Below the pieces are notes generated by a model. The model made no database searches. It was not told the origin of the DNA and saw nothing but the letters and a program-made list of their open reading frames with translations. From contig DERO01000022.1 in the NCBI GenBank assembly GCA_002360945.1, positions 33,917 to 97,916 of the forward strand: a DNA stretch of 64,000 nucleotides, in the 5' to 3' direction. Numbering within the stretch: position 1 is the stretch's first letter; each line of letters opens with the position of its first letter. Source of the stretch: Leclercia adecarboxylata. Its GTDB lineage: Bacteria > Pseudomonadota > Gammaproteobacteria > Enterobacterales > Enterobacteriaceae. Shown here piece after piece: positions 49,018 through 57,989 of this stretch. Both the position numbers and the translations under genes were made by a program.

Positions 49018-51411
49018 ATGTCACAGCCGACTTTCAACAAAGCTCAATTCCAGGCTGCCCTGACGCGTCAGTGGCAGCGTTTTGGTTTACACGCCGCCGA
49101 AGACATGACCTCCCGCCAGTGGTGGCAGGCCGTCAGCGGCGCGCTCGCCGAGCTGCTGAGCGCCCAACCCGCGGTGAAGCCCGTCAAAGGCCAGCGCCAC
49201 GTTAACTATATCTCCATGGAGTTCCTGATTGGTCGTCTGACCGGCAACAACCTGCTGAACCTCGGCTGGTATCAGGAAGTCAGCGATGTGCTAAGCACGC
49301 ACAACATCCACCTGACCGACCTGCTGGAAGAGGAGATCGATCCGGCGCTGGGCAACGGCGGTCTGGGGCGTCTGGCGGCCTGCTTCCTCGACTCAATGGC
49401 GACGGTGGGCCAGCCGGCGACCGGCTACGGCCTGAACTACCAGTACGGCCTGTTCCGTCAGTCCTTCGCGGGCGGCCAGCAGATGGAAGCCCCGGACGAC
49501 TGGCATCGCGGCAGCTACCCGTGGTTCCGCCACAACGAAGCGCTGGATGTGCAGGTGGGCATTGGCGGTAAAGTGACAAAAGCGGGCCAGTGGGAGCCGG
49601 GCTTCACCATTACCGGCCAGGCCTGGGACCTGCCGGTGCTGGGCTACCGTAACGGCGTGGCGCAGCCGCTGCGCCTGTGGCAGGCGACGCACGCTCACCC
49701 GTTTAACCTGACCAAATTTAACGACGGTGATTTCCTGCGTGCTGAGCAGCAGGGTATCGACGCCGACAAGCTGACCAAAGTGCTCTACCCGAACGACAAC
49801 CATCTGGCGGGCAAAAAGCTGCGCCTGATGCAGCAGTACTTCCAGTGCGCCTGTTCCGTGGCCGACATCCTGCGTCGTCACCACCTGGCGGGCCGCAAGC
49901 TGTCTGAGCTGGCGGATTACGAAGTGATCCAGCTGAACGACACCCACCCGACCATCGCTATCCCGGAACTGCTGCGCGTGCTGATCGACGAGCATCAGCT
50001 GAGCTGGGACGACGCCTGGGCGATCACCAGCAAGACCTTCGCTTACACCAACCACACCCTGATGCCTGAAGCGCTGGAGTGCTGGGACGAGAAGCTGATT
50101 AAAGCCCTGCTGCCGCGCCATATGCAGCTGATCAACGAGATCAACAATCGCTTCAAAAAACTGGTCGATAAAACCTGGCCGGGCGATAAAGCGGTATGGG
50201 CGAAACTGGCGGTGGTGTTCGACAAGCAGGTACGCATGGCTAACCTGTGCGTGGTCAGCGGCTTTGCGGTGAACGGCGTGGCCGCGCTGCACTCTGACCT
50301 GGTGGTGAAAGATCTGTTCCCGGAATATCACCAGCTGTGGCCGAACAAGTTCCACAACGTCACCAACGGCATCACGCCGCGTCGCTGGATCAAACAGTGC
50401 AACCCGAAACTGGCCGCGCTGCTGGATTCCTCGCTGGACAAAGAGTGGGCCAACGATCTCGACCAGCTGATCAACCTGGAAAAGTATGCCGACGATGCGG
50501 CGTTCCGCGAGACCTACCGCACCATCAAGCAGGACAACAAGGTGCGCCTGGCGGCGTTCGTCAAAACCCGTACCGGGATTGAGATCAACCCGAACGCGAT
50601 TTTTGATATCCAGATTAAACGTCTGCATGAGTACAAACGTCAGCACCTGAACCTGCTGCACATTCTGGCGCTGTACAAAGAGATCCGCGAGAACCCGCAG
50701 GCCGACCGCGTGCCGCGCGTGTTCCTTTTCGGTGCGAAAGCGGCACCGGGCTACTACCTGGCGAAAAACATCATCTTCGCCATTAATAAAGTGGCGGACG
50801 CGGTGAACAACGATCCGAAAGTGGGCGACAAGCTGAAAGTGGTCTTCCTGCCGGATTACTGCGTCTCGGCGGCGGAGCTGCTGATCCCGGCGGCGGACGT
50901 CTCTGAGCAGATCTCTACTGCGGGTAAAGAGGCCTCCGGCACTGGCAACATGAAGCTGGCCCTGAACGGCGCGCTGACCGTCGGTACGCTGGACGGTGCT
51001 AACGTTGAGATTGCCGAGCAGGTGGGCGACGAGAACATCTTTATCTTCGGCCATACTGTGGAAGAAGTGAAAGCCATCAAAGCCAAAGGTTACGACCCGG
51101 TGAAATGGCGTAAAAAAGACAAGCTGCTGGATGCGGTACTGAAGGAGCTGGAGAGCGACAAATACAGCGACGGCGACAAGCACGCGTTTGACCAGATGCT
51201 GCACAGCATCGGCAAACAGGGCGGCGACCCGTACCTGCTGATGGCCGATTTTGCGGGCTACGTTGAGGCCCAGAAGCAGGTCGATGTCCTGTATCGCGAC
51301 CAGGAAGCCTGGACCCGGGCGTGTATTCTGAATACCGCGCGCTGCGGCATGTTCAGCTCTGACCGTTCAATCCGCGACTACCAGGCCCGTATCTGGCAGG
51401 CAAAACGCTAA
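49018..51411 (+). CDS. malP: Maltodextrin phosphorylase MalP
   Basis: A 797-residue GT35 enzyme that phosphorolyses maltodextrins to glucose-1-phosphate. It shows [37 protein letters not shown] and the PLP segment [20 protein letters not shown]. The frame stays open to 48856 through the MalT boxes, but the ATG at 49018 gives [12 protein letters not shown] and exactly the E. coli length. It is followed by malQ after nine bases. Confidence 0.96.
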   Translation: MSQPTFNKAQFQAALTRQWQRFGLHAAEDMTSRQWWQAVSGALAELLSAQPAVKPVKGQRHVNYISMEFLIGRLTGNNLLNLGWYQEVSDVLSTHNIHLTDLLEEEIDPALGNGGLGRLAACFLDSMATVGQPATGYGLNYQYGLFRQSFAGGQQMEAPDDWHRGSYPWFRHNEALDVQVGIGGKVTKAGQWEPGFTITGQAWDLPVLGYRNGVAQPLRLWQATHAHPFNLTKFNDGDFLRAEQQGIDADKLTKVLYPNDNHLAGKKLRLMQQYFQCACSVADILRRHHLAGRKLSELADYEVIQLNDTHPTIAIPELLRVLIDEHQLSWDDAWAITSKTFAYTNHTLMPEALECWDEKLIKALLPRHMQLINEINNRFKKLVDKTWPGDKAVWAKLAVVFDKQVRMANLCVVSGFAVNGVAALHSDLVVKDLFPEYHQLWPNKFHNVTNGITPRRWIKQCNPKLAALLDSSLDKEWANDLDQLINLEKYADDAAFRETYRTIKQDNKVRLAAFVKTRTGIEINPNAIFDIQIKRLHEYKRQHLNLLHILALYKEIRENPQADRVPRVFLFGAKAAPGYYLAKNIIFAINKVADAVNNDPKVGDKLKVVFLPDYCVSAAELLIPAADVSEQISTAGKEASGTGNMKLALNGALTVGTLDGANVEIAEQVGDENIFIFGHTVEEVKAIKAKGYDPVKWRKKDKLLDAVLKELESDKYSDGDKHAFDQMLHSIGKQGGDPYLLMADFAGYVEAQKQVDVLYRDQEAWTRACILNTARCGMFSSDRSIRDYQARIWQAKR

Positions 51412-51420
51412 GGAAGCGCG

Positions 51421-53505
51421 ATGGAAAGTAAACGTCTCGATAATGCCGCTCTGGCGGCGGGGATCAGCCCCAGCTATATCAATGCTCATGGTAAACCGCA
51501 GTCTATTGGTGCTGAGACCAAGAGGCGTTTGCTGGATGCCATGCACAAAGCCAAACCCGTCGCGAAAGCGGCGGTAACCGCCGTCCCGAACGTGATGGTC
51601 TATACCGCGGGCAAAAAGATGCCGCTGATGATTGAAGGCAGCGGCGACTTTAGCTGGCTGCTGACCACCGAAGAGGGGCATCAGCATAAAGGCCACGCCA
51701 CGGGCGGCAAAAATCTCAACCTGCCGGCAAAACTGCCGGAGGGTTACCACACCCTGACGCTGACCCAGGATGCCCATCGTTGGCACTGCCGGGTGATCGT
51801 CGCGCCAAAACGCTGCTATGAGCCGCAGGCGCTGAAAGAGGGCAAGAAGCTGTGGGGTGCCTGCGTGCAGTTGTACACGCTGCGCTCCGAGGCGAACTGG
51901 GGCATTGGCGACTTCGGCGATCTGCAGAAGATGCTGACCGACGTCGGCAAGCGCGGCGGGGCCTTTATCGGCCTCAACCCGATCCATGCGCTTTATCCGG
52001 CGAACCCGGAGAGCGCCAGCCCGTACAGCCCGTCATCCCGCCGCTGGCTGAACGTGATTTATATCGACGTTAACGCCGTGGACGATTTCCGCAACAGCGA
52101 GGAGGCGCAGGCATGGTGGAAGATGGAGACCACCCGGCAGGCGCTGCAACGCGCCCGCGACGCCGAGTGGGTCGATTATGCCACCGTCACCGCGCTGAAG
52201 ATGGCCGCGCTGCGCATGGCGTGGAAAGGCTTTGCTCAGCGTGATGATGAACAGATGTCGGCCTTCCGCGAGTTTGTCGCCCGTGAAGGGGAGAGCCTGT
52301 ACTGGCAGGCGGCGTTCGATGCGCTGCATGCGTATCAGGTGAAAGAGGATGAAATGCGCTGGGGCTGGCCGGTATGGCCTGAGCAGTACCAGTCCGTTGA
52401 CTCCCCGGCGGTAAAAGCGTTTTGTGAAGAACATACCGACGAAGTCGATTTCTACCTCTGGCTGCAGTGGCTGGCATACAGCCAGTTTGCCGCCTGCTGG
52501 CAGGAGAGCCAGGGCTACGACATGCCGATCGGCCTGTACCGTGACCTGGCGGTCGGCGTGGCCGAAGGTGGGGCAGAGACCTGGTGCGATCGCGAGCTCT
52601 ACTGCCTGAAAGCCTCCGTCGGCGCGCCACCGGATATTCTTGGCCCGCTGGGTCAGAACTGGGGCCTGCCGCCAATGGATCCGCACGTGATTGCGGCCCG
52701 CGCCTATGAGCCCTTTATCGAACTGCTGCGTGCCAACATGCAGAACTGCGGCGCGCTGCGTATCGACCACGTGATGTCGGTCCTGCGTCTGTGGTGGATC
52801 CCGTACGGTGAAACCGCCGACCACGGGGCCTACGTGCATTATCCGGTCGACGATCTGCTCTCTATCCTTGCGCTGGAAAGTAAGCGTCATAACTGTATGG
52901 TGATCGGGGAAGATCTCGGCACCGTCCCGGTGGAAATCGTCAGCAAGCTGCGTGACAGCGGCGTTTACTCCTACAAAGTGCTCTATTTTGAAAACGACCT
53001 TGAGAAGAACTTCCGCGCGCCGGAGGCGTATCCAGAACAATCAATGGCAGTCGCGACGACGCATGACCTTCCTACGCTTCGTGGCTGGTGGGACAGCGGC
53101 GACCTTACCCTGGGCAAAACGCTGGGCCTCTACCCTGACGAAGTGATGCTGCGCGGGCTGTATCAGGATCGCGAGCTGTCGAAGCAGGGGCTGCTGGATG
53201 CGTTGCATGAGCACGGCTGCCTGCCGAAGCGCACCGGGCACAAGGCGTCATTGATGTCGATGACTCCGACCCTCAACCGCGGGTTGCAGCGCTACATTGC
53301 CGACAGCAACAGCGCCCTGCTGGGCCTGCAGCCGGAAGACTGGATTGATATGGCGGAGCCGGTGAACATCCCGGGCACCAGCTATCAGTACAAGAACTGG
53401 CGTCGCAAGCTGTCCACCTCTCTTGAAGCGATGTTTGCTGATGACGGGGTGAATAAGTTGATTAAAGACCTGGATAAGCGGCGAAAAGCGGCTGCGAAGA
53501 AGTAA
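51421..53505 (+). CDS. malQ: 4-alpha-glucanotransferase MalQ (amylomaltase)
   Basis: A 694-residue GH77 enzyme that disproportionates maltodextrins, producing longer chains for MalP and releasing glucose. The catalytic residues lie in LRIDHVMS (nucleophile Asp), IGEDLGTVP (acid/base Glu) and ATTHDLPTLRGWW (transition-state Asp). An N-terminal extension of about 130 residues is typical of enteric MalQ. A strong terminator follows. Confidence 0.96.
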   Translation: MESKRLDNAALAAGISPSYINAHGKPQSIGAETKRRLLDAMHKAKPVAKAAVTAVPNVMVYTAGKKMPLMIEGSGDFSWLLTTEEGHQHKGHATGGKNLNLPAKLPEGYHTLTLTQDAHRWHCRVIVAPKRCYEPQALKEGKKLWGACVQLYTLRSEANWGIGDFGDLQKMLTDVGKRGGAFIGLNPIHALYPANPESASPYSPSSRRWLNVIYIDVNAVDDFRNSEEAQAWWKMETTRQALQRARDAEWVDYATVTALKMAALRMAWKGFAQRDDEQMSAFREFVAREGESLYWQAAFDALHAYQVKEDEMRWGWPVWPEQYQSVDSPAVKAFCEEHTDEVDFYLWLQWLAYSQFAACWQESQGYDMPIGLYRDLAVGVAEGGAETWCDRELYCLKASVGAPPDILGPLGQNWGLPPMDPHVIAARAYEPFIELLRANMQNCGALRIDHVMSVLRLWWIPYGETADHGAYVHYPVDDLLSILALESKRHNCMVIGEDLGTVPVEIVSKLRDSGVYSYKVLYFENDLEKNFRAPEAYPEQSMAVATTHDLPTLRGWWDSGDLTLGKTLGLYPDEVMLRGLYQDRELSKQGLLDALHEHGCLPKRTGHKASLMSMTPTLNRGLQRYIADSNSALLGLQPEDWIDMAEPVNIPGTSYQYKNWRRKLSTSLEAMFADDGVNKLIKDLDKRRKAAAKK

Positions 53506-53510
53506 TAAAA

Positions 53511-53535
53511 AAACCCGCCATCAGGCGGGTTTTTT
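53511..53535 (+). terminator. malPQ intrinsic terminator
   Basis: AACCCGCC (53512-53519) and GGCGGGTT (53524-53531) with an ATCA loop, preceded by an A-run and followed by a T-run, so it can work in both directions between malQ and convergent gntT. Confidence 0.93.
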
Positions 53536-53545
53536 GTTGCTCTTG

Positions 53546-53579
53546 TAGGCCGGGTAAGGCGTAGCCGCCACCCGGCACT
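53546..53579. repeat. REP unit between malQ and gntT
   Basis: A single unit GTAGGCCGGGTAAGGCGTAG...CCACCCGGCA between convergent genes, directly downstream of the gntT stop. Confidence 0.82.
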
Positions 53580-53585
53580 GTCACA

Positions 53586-54902
53586 TCAAACCACCGTACC
53601 CAGCAGCAGACACCCAATCAGTCCACACACGGAGATGATGGTTTCCAGCATTGACCAGGACCTGATGGTCTCGCCGATGGTCAGGTTGAAGTACTCCTTG
53701 AACAGCCAGAAGCCCGGGTCGTTTACGTGAGAGAAGATCACGCTACCGGAACCTACCGCGATGACCATCAGCTCAGGGCTGACGCCGGTGGTGGCAATCA
53801 GCGGGGCAACAATACCGCCCGCAGTGATAGCTGCAACGGTTGCAGAGCCCAGTGCGATACGCAGAACCGCCGCGATAGACCACGCCATCAGGATGGGGGA
53901 GATGTTGGTGTCATGCATCATGGAGGCGATGTACTTGTCCACGCCGCTATCAACCAGAACCTGTTTGAACGCACCGCCACCACCGATGATCAGCAGCATC
54001 ATGGCGATGATTTTGATCGAAGAGCTCAGGGTATCGTTAATCTGATCCATGGAGCGGCCACGGTTCAGACCGAAGGTGAACAGCGCAATCAGGACCGCAA
54101 TCAGCGTCGCCATAACCGGGTCACCGAGGAACTCCGCCACGCCGAGAACCGGATGGCCTTTCGGCAGGATCATTTCACAGACGGCGCGCAGGGCCATCAG
54201 CACCACCGGCACCAGAGAGGTCCAGACGCTGACGGCAAAGCTTGGCATTTCTGCTTCAGTAAAGGTTTTCGCGCTGTACAGACCTTCCGGGATCGGCTTG
54301 TCGATGCCTTTCAGGGTGCGGGCAAATACCGGGCCAGCCAGGATAACCGTTGGGATCGCCAGGATAGTGCCGAACAGCAGGGTCTTACCCATGTCCGCAT
54401 GGAAGATGGTGGCGATTGCGGTCGGGCCCGGGTGCGGCGGCAGGAAACCGTGGGTCACGGACAGCGCAGCGGCCATCGGCACACCGACATACAGCAGCGG
54501 GATGCTGGCAGAGGCGGCGATGGTGAACACCAGCGGCAGCATCAGCACGAAGCCCACTTCGTAGAACAGCGCAAAGCCGACGGTGAAGCCGGTTAACACC
54601 ACGGCCCACTGAATGTTCTTTTTGCCGAATTTTGCAATCAGCGTGGTCGCGATGCGCTGTGCGCCACCGCAGTCAGCCAGCATTTTGCCGAGCATGGCGC
54701 CGAAGCCCATGATCAGCGCGAGGCTACCGAGCGTACCGCCGACGCCGGCTTTAATGGAGCTGATAACTTTTACCAGCGGCATCCCTTGCATCAGGCCGAC
54801 AGCAAGGGCCACCAGTACAAGGGCAATGAAGCCGTTCATTTTAAAACGGATCATCAGGAGCAGTAGCAGGACTACACCGATAGCGACGATGACTAATGGC
54901 AT
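53586..54902 (-). CDS. gntT: High-affinity gluconate transporter GntT
   Basis: A 438-residue gluconate:H+ symporter of the GntP family with about 12-14 helices (starts MPLVIVAIGVVLLLLLMIRF). Motifs are GFALFYEVGFVLMLPL, GFLPPHPGPTAIA and SVIFSHVNDPGFWLFKEY. GntR operators occur in its leader and promoter. It is a paralogue of GntU (28.1 kb), which gives low- and high-affinity systems under one repressor. Confidence 0.95.
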   Translation of the reverse strand: MPLVIVAIGVVLLLLLMIRFKMNGFIALVLVALAVGLMQGMPLVKVISSIKAGVGGTLGSLALIMGFGAMLGKMLADCGGAQRIATTLIAKFGKKNIQWAVVLTGFTVGFALFYEVGFVLMLPLVFTIAASASIPLLYVGVPMAAALSVTHGFLPPHPGPTAIATIFHADMGKTLLFGTILAIPTVILAGPVFARTLKGIDKPIPEGLYSAKTFTEAEMPSFAVSVWTSLVPVVLMALRAVCEMILPKGHPVLGVAEFLGDPVMATLIAVLIALFTFGLNRGRSMDQINDTLSSSIKIIAMMLLIIGGGGAFKQVLVDSGVDKYIASMMHDTNISPILMAWSIAAVLRIALGSATVAAITAGGIVAPLIATTGVSPELMVIAVGSGSVIFSHVNDPGFWLFKEYFNLTIGETIRSWSMLETIISVCGLIGCLLLGTVV

Positions 54903-54922
54903 GATTATCTGGCCTTTAAAAT

Positions 54923-54937
54923 TGTTATGGGTAACGT
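54923..54937 (-). promoter_or_regulatory. GntR operator in the gntT leader
   Basis: TGTTATGGGTAACGT on the plus strand reads ACGTTACCCATAACA on the gntT strand, close to the GntR dyad. It lies about 20 bp upstream of the start codon, inside the transcribed leader. Confidence 0.72.
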
Positions 54938-55064
54938 CATTGTTTCAACGACATATTCATGTTGCCCCAACTGGGAACAGCGTACTTCCTGGCACAAAGA
55001 CAGGCTGACTTCTAAATCATTAAGCTTAGTCGGTCGGCGTAAAGGTGTTTAAGTGCCCACGAGA

Positions 55065-55080
55065 ATGATACGGGTAACAT
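55065..55080 (-). promoter_or_regulatory. GntR operator at the gntT promoter
   Basis: On the gntT strand the site reads ATGTTACCCGTATCAT, one base from a perfect GntR dyad, about 165 bp upstream of the start. Two spaced operators recall the E. coli gntT arrangement, where both are needed for tight repression. Confidence 0.82.
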
Positions 55081-55163
55081 GGTCGGATTGAGAATCACCC
55101 TGACGGTCAAAATGTGAATTCTGAGACGCAGGTCATGTTATGAGGGAGGGTAAAACGAGGAGA

Positions 55164-55190
55164 GACCCGGTAACGCAGCGCCACCGGGCA
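55164..55190. repeat. Partial REP unit downstream of nfuA
   Basis: ACCCGGTAACGCAGCGCCAC followed by CGGGCAA, one degenerate REP hairpin 15 bp beyond the nfuA stop. Confidence 0.65.
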
Positions 55191-55205
55191 ATAGATAACA
55201 GCAAC

Positions 55206-55781
55206 TTAATAGTAGGAGTGTTCGCCGCGCTGGTGTTCGGTGAGATCGCGCACGCCTTTCAGCTCCGGGAACTCGTTCAGCAACTGCTTCTCGATCCCCT
55301 CTTTCAGGGTCACGTCGACCATGGAACAGCCGTTACAGCCGCCGCCAAACTGCAGAATGGCCAGACCGTCTTCGGTGATCTCCATCAGGGTGACGCGACC
55401 ACCGTGGCCTGCCAGCTGCGGGTTAATCTGGGACTGCAGCAGGTACTCAACGCGCTCCATCAGCGGGGCGTCGTCGGTCACTTTACGCATTTTGGCGTTC
55501 GGTGCTTTCAGGGTTAACTGGGAACCCAGTTGGTCGGTCACAAAATCAATTTCCGCATCTTCCAGATACGGGGAGCTCAGCTCATCGACATAGGCAGTGA
55601 GTTGCTCAAATTTCAGGGCAGTGTCAGTTGCTTCCACAGCATCCGGTGGGCAATAAGAGACGCCGCATTCTGCATTCGGGGTGCCCGGGTTGATCACGAA
55701 CACGCGGATCTGGGTCCCTTCTTCCTGATTTGCCAGCAGTTTGGCAAAGTGCGCTTGTGCAGCATCGGAAATACGGATCAT
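55206..55781 (-). CDS. nfuA: Fe/S biogenesis scaffold/carrier protein NfuA
   Basis: A 191-residue protein that receives a [4Fe-4S] cluster and delivers it to apo-targets under oxidative stress or iron limitation. It has an N-terminal A-type-like domain lacking the usual Cys set (about 1-95) and a C-terminal Nfu domain with [11 protein letters not shown] (the cluster-ligating CxxC, near 149-152). Same length as in E. coli. It is co-directional with upstream gntX, 58 bp apart. Confidence 0.95.
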   Translation of the reverse strand: MIRISDAAQAHFAKLLANQEEGTQIRVFVINPGTPNAECGVSYCPPDAVEATDTALKFEQLTAYVDELSSPYLEDAEIDFVTDQLGSQLTLKAPNAKMRKVTDDAPLMERVEYLLQSQINPQLAGHGGRVTLMEITEDGLAILQFGGGCNGCSMVDVTLKEGIEKQLLNEFPELKGVRDLTEHQRGEHSYY

Positions 55782-55839
55782 AGCATTGGCCTAATAGTTG
55801 ACTAAAATACCTGGGTATAATACGCCCAACCTGAGGGCG

Positions 55840-56523
55840 CTACAAGGTTCGACACAGACACCATACCTGAACCGACGCCGCGCCGCTTCGCAAAAGCAGG
55901 CGGGAGAGTTCCGCGACGGTAGCACCTGTTGTCACGACATCATCCACCACAGCGATATGGCGGCCCGCGACCGGGAATTCAAGCGCAAAGGCGTGCTGCA
56001 GGTTACGTTTACGCAATCTGGCGCTGAGCTGGTGCTGGGCTGGAGTGGCGCGGATCCGGCGAATGGCGTCGGGAACGTAGCGGCAGTTCAGCCAGCGGGC
56101 CAGCGGACGACAGAGCAGGTCGCTCTGGTTAAACCCGCGCCGCCAGTGACGCCGGGACCACAGCGGCACGCAAACCAGCATATCCACACCCGGCAGCCCC
56201 CGGCTGCGCCTGGCGCGCAGCAGCGCGAGCAGCAACAGTCTGGCCAGCGGTTTTGCCAGCTGGCTGCGGCGGGAAAATTTCAGCTGATGCACCAGCTGGC
56301 TCACCGGCGGCCTGTAGTCACAGACCGCCACCAGCGCCTGCCAGGGCGGCGGTCTGCGCAGGCAGCGCCCGCAGGGCAGGTGAGGGTGGATGGCCGGTAA
56401 GCCGCATTGCGGACAAACATCCGCACGCCCCGTCAGCCCCTTTTCGCACACCGAACAGACGCCCCAGTGGCTGAGCGCAAGTGGCATCCGGCATAGCCAG
56501 CACAAGCCGGGCACTGTTAGCAT
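55840..56523 (-). CDS. gntX: DNA utilisation / phosphoribosyltransferase-like protein GntX (ComF family)
   Basis: A 227-residue ComF-type protein. Its N-terminus has four Cys pairs (CWLC, CSVC, CPQC, CGRC) able to bind zinc; the C-terminal half has the PRTase motif VVDDVVTTGATV. In E. coli it is needed for using DNA as a carbon source, and the old link with gluconate transport is weak. The ATG at 56523 follows AAGGAGG with good spacing; a TTG two codons earlier is less likely. It is divergent from bioH with only 35 bp between starts. Confidence 0.93.
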   Translation of the reverse strand: MLTVPGLCWLCRMPLALSHWGVCSVCEKGLTGRADVCPQCGLPAIHPHLPCGRCLRRPPPWQALVAVCDYRPPVSQLVHQLKFSRRSQLAKPLARLLLLALLRARRSRGLPGVDMLVCVPLWSRRHWRRGFNQSDLLCRPLARWLNCRYVPDAIRRIRATPAQHQLSARLRKRNLQHAFALEFPVAGRHIAVVDDVVTTGATVAELSRLLLRSGAASVQVWCLCRTL

Positions 56524-56558
56524 AGACAACCTCCTTGTGAAAAAGAGAACAGTAAACG

Positions 56559-57332
56559 ATGAACAAGCTTTGGTGGCAGACCGTCGGGACAGGAAATTGT
56601 CATCTTGTGCTGCTGCACGGATGGGGGCTGAATGCCGAAGTCTGGCGTTGCATCAGCGAGGAACTCTCCTCGCAATTCACATTGCACCTGGTGGATCTGC
56701 CGGGCTTTGGCCGCAGCCGTGGTTTCGATGCCATGCTTCTGGCCGACATGGCGGAGCAGGTACTGGCTCAGGCCCCGGATAAGGCGATCTGGCTGGGCTG
56801 GAGCCTCGGCGGGCTGGTGGCGAGCCAGATTGCCCTGACCCATCCTGAGCGGGTGCAGGCCCTGGTCACCGTGGCGTCTTCGCCGTGTTTTAGCGCCCAG
56901 GAGGAGTGGCCGGGGATCAAACCTGAGGTGCTGGCCGGGTTCCAGCAGCAGCTGAGCAACGATTTCCAGCGCACGGTGGAGCGTTTCCTCGCCCTGCAGA
57001 CCATGGGCACGGAGACCGCGCGTCAGGACGCCCGGACGCTGAGAGCCACGGTGCTCTCATTGCCGATGCCGGAGGTGGAGGTGCTGAACGGTGGGCTGGA
57101 GATCCTGAAAACGGTCGATCTGCGTGAGCCGCTGGCGTCGCTGACGCTGCCGCATCTGCGTATTTATGGTTATCTCGACGGGCTGGTGCCGCGTAAGGTG
57201 GTACCGCTGCTCGACGTCCTGTGGCCGCAAAGCGAATCGCAGGTTATCGCCAAAGCCGCCCATGCGCCTTTCATCTCGCATCCGCAGGCGTTTTGCGCCG
57301 CCTTAACCGCGCTGCGTCAACGAATACTCTGA
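56559..57332 (+). CDS. bioH: Pimeloyl-[acyl-carrier protein] methyl ester esterase BioH
   Basis: A 257-residue alpha/beta hydrolase that removes the methyl group from pimeloyl-ACP methyl ester, ending the BioC-initiated pimelate pathway to biotin. The nucleophile Ser82 is in LGWSLGGLV, the oxyanion HGWG is at 20-23, and the catalytic His is in [11 protein letters not shown] near 235. It starts [10 protein letters not shown]. Confidence 0.95.
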   Translation: MNKLWWQTVGTGNCHLVLLHGWGLNAEVWRCISEELSSQFTLHLVDLPGFGRSRGFDAMLLADMAEQVLAQAPDKAIWLGWSLGGLVASQIALTHPERVQALVTVASSPCFSAQEEWPGIKPEVLAGFQQQLSNDFQRTVERFLALQTMGTETARQDARTLRATVLSLPMPEVEVLNGGLEILKTVDLREPLASLTLPHLRIYGYLDGLVPRKVVPLLDVLWPQSESQVIAKAAHAPFISHPQAFCAALTALRQRIL

Positions 57333-57443
57333 TTGTTTTATGTTCATCATGGAAAAAGTCTGCTGTCGCTACGATACTCATTACGTCGTGGTGGCGGTAA
57401 CGCCAGCGATAAACACAATTACCAATCGATGGAGAGTATGGAT

Positions 57444-57713
57444 ATGAAACTTGTCACAGGAATTGTCGCTTCACTGGTTATTGGATCGCTGTCTTTTGGT
57501 GCTTTTGCGGCGAAAGAGCTGCAACGCGATGAAGCTAAAAAGATGAATCTGACGAAGGTAGGGGATGTTTCTACCTCTGACAAAACCGCGCCGATGGACG
57601 CCAAAAAAGAGCTGTCTGATAAAGCAGATAAACTGGGCGGCACCTACTATGTGATCACCAGCGGCACGAAGAACGAAAAAGATATTCGTGCTACGGCAGA
57701 AGTGTTCAAGTAA
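57444..57713 (+). CDS. DUF1471 (YhcN/BhsA-type) small periplasmic protein
   Basis: An 89-residue protein with a Sec signal peptide (MKLVTGIVASLVIGSLSFGA then FAA) and a mature DUF1471 domain ending KLGGTYYVITSGTKNEKDIR. Family members such as BhsA, McbA and YhcN respond to stress and influence biofilm or peroxide sensitivity. The ATG at 57444 is seven bases from GGAGAG (57431-57436); ATG 57438 is too close to it. The frame is open far upstream but not signal-like. E. coli K-12 has no such gene between bioH and feoC, so it looks like a lineage-specific addition. Confidence 0.85.
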   Translation: MKLVTGIVASLVIGSLSFGAFAAKELQRDEAKKMNLTKVGDVSTSDKTAPMDAKKELSDKADKLGGTYYVITSGTKNEKDIRATAEVFK

Positions 57714-57725
57714 CGCCTCGCTGAT

Positions 57726-57759
57726 TGCCGGGTGGCGCTTCGGGTTACCGAAGCGCCCA
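57726..57759. terminator. Hairpin between the DUF1471 gene and feoC
   Basis: TGGCGCTTCGG (57733-57743) pairs with CCGAAGCGCCCA (57748-57759). The left end GCCGGGTGGCGC resembles a REP start. It lies between convergent genes and may end both transcripts; no clear T-run. Confidence 0.65.
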
Positions 57760-57981
57760 CCACTCCCTGAGGCAGGCTTTCCCTTCAGGGCAGCTTCTAC
57801 AGCTGCCGGATAAGCAGCCGTCGGCATCCTCCTGGATGCGCTGCACTTTCCCCATCGCCTCCAGACGTTGCAGCATGGCCTCGATCATCGCCTGCGATGT
57901 GCGCAGGATCTGGCTGAGCTGGGTGGCCTCCATTCTTCCCTGCAGCGCCAGTAAATCACGAACCTCAATTAACGATGCCAT
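57745..57981 (-). CDS. feoC: Ferrous iron transporter accessory protein FeoC
   Basis: A 78-residue winged-helix protein (helix-turn-helix in [20 protein letters not shown]) with four Cys in [15 protein letters not shown] (about 56-70), able to bind an Fe-S cluster. In Klebsiella and Salmonella FeoC controls FeoB stability against FtsH. It is last in feoABC, eight bases after feoB. Confidence 0.93.
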   Translation of the reverse strand: MASLIEVRDLLALQGRMEATQLSQILRTSQAMIEAMLQRLEAMGKVQRIQEDADGCLSGSCRSCPEGKACLREWWALR

Positions 57982-57989
57982 GCCGCCTC

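Larger units (their letters stand above)
54903..55205 (-). promoter_or_regulatory. gntT control region and nfuA 3' gap
   Basis: 303 bp between gntT and nfuA, which lie on the same strand. It contains two GntR operators (54923-54937 and 55065-55080), a TGTGA half-site at 55113 that may belong to a weak CRP site, and a REP fragment near 55164-55190. No gene is seen. Confidence 0.65.

Noticed and set aside
55110..55134. CRP site upstream of gntT
   Set aside because: One half (TGTGA) is perfect but the other half (AGACG) matches TCACA at only two of five positions.
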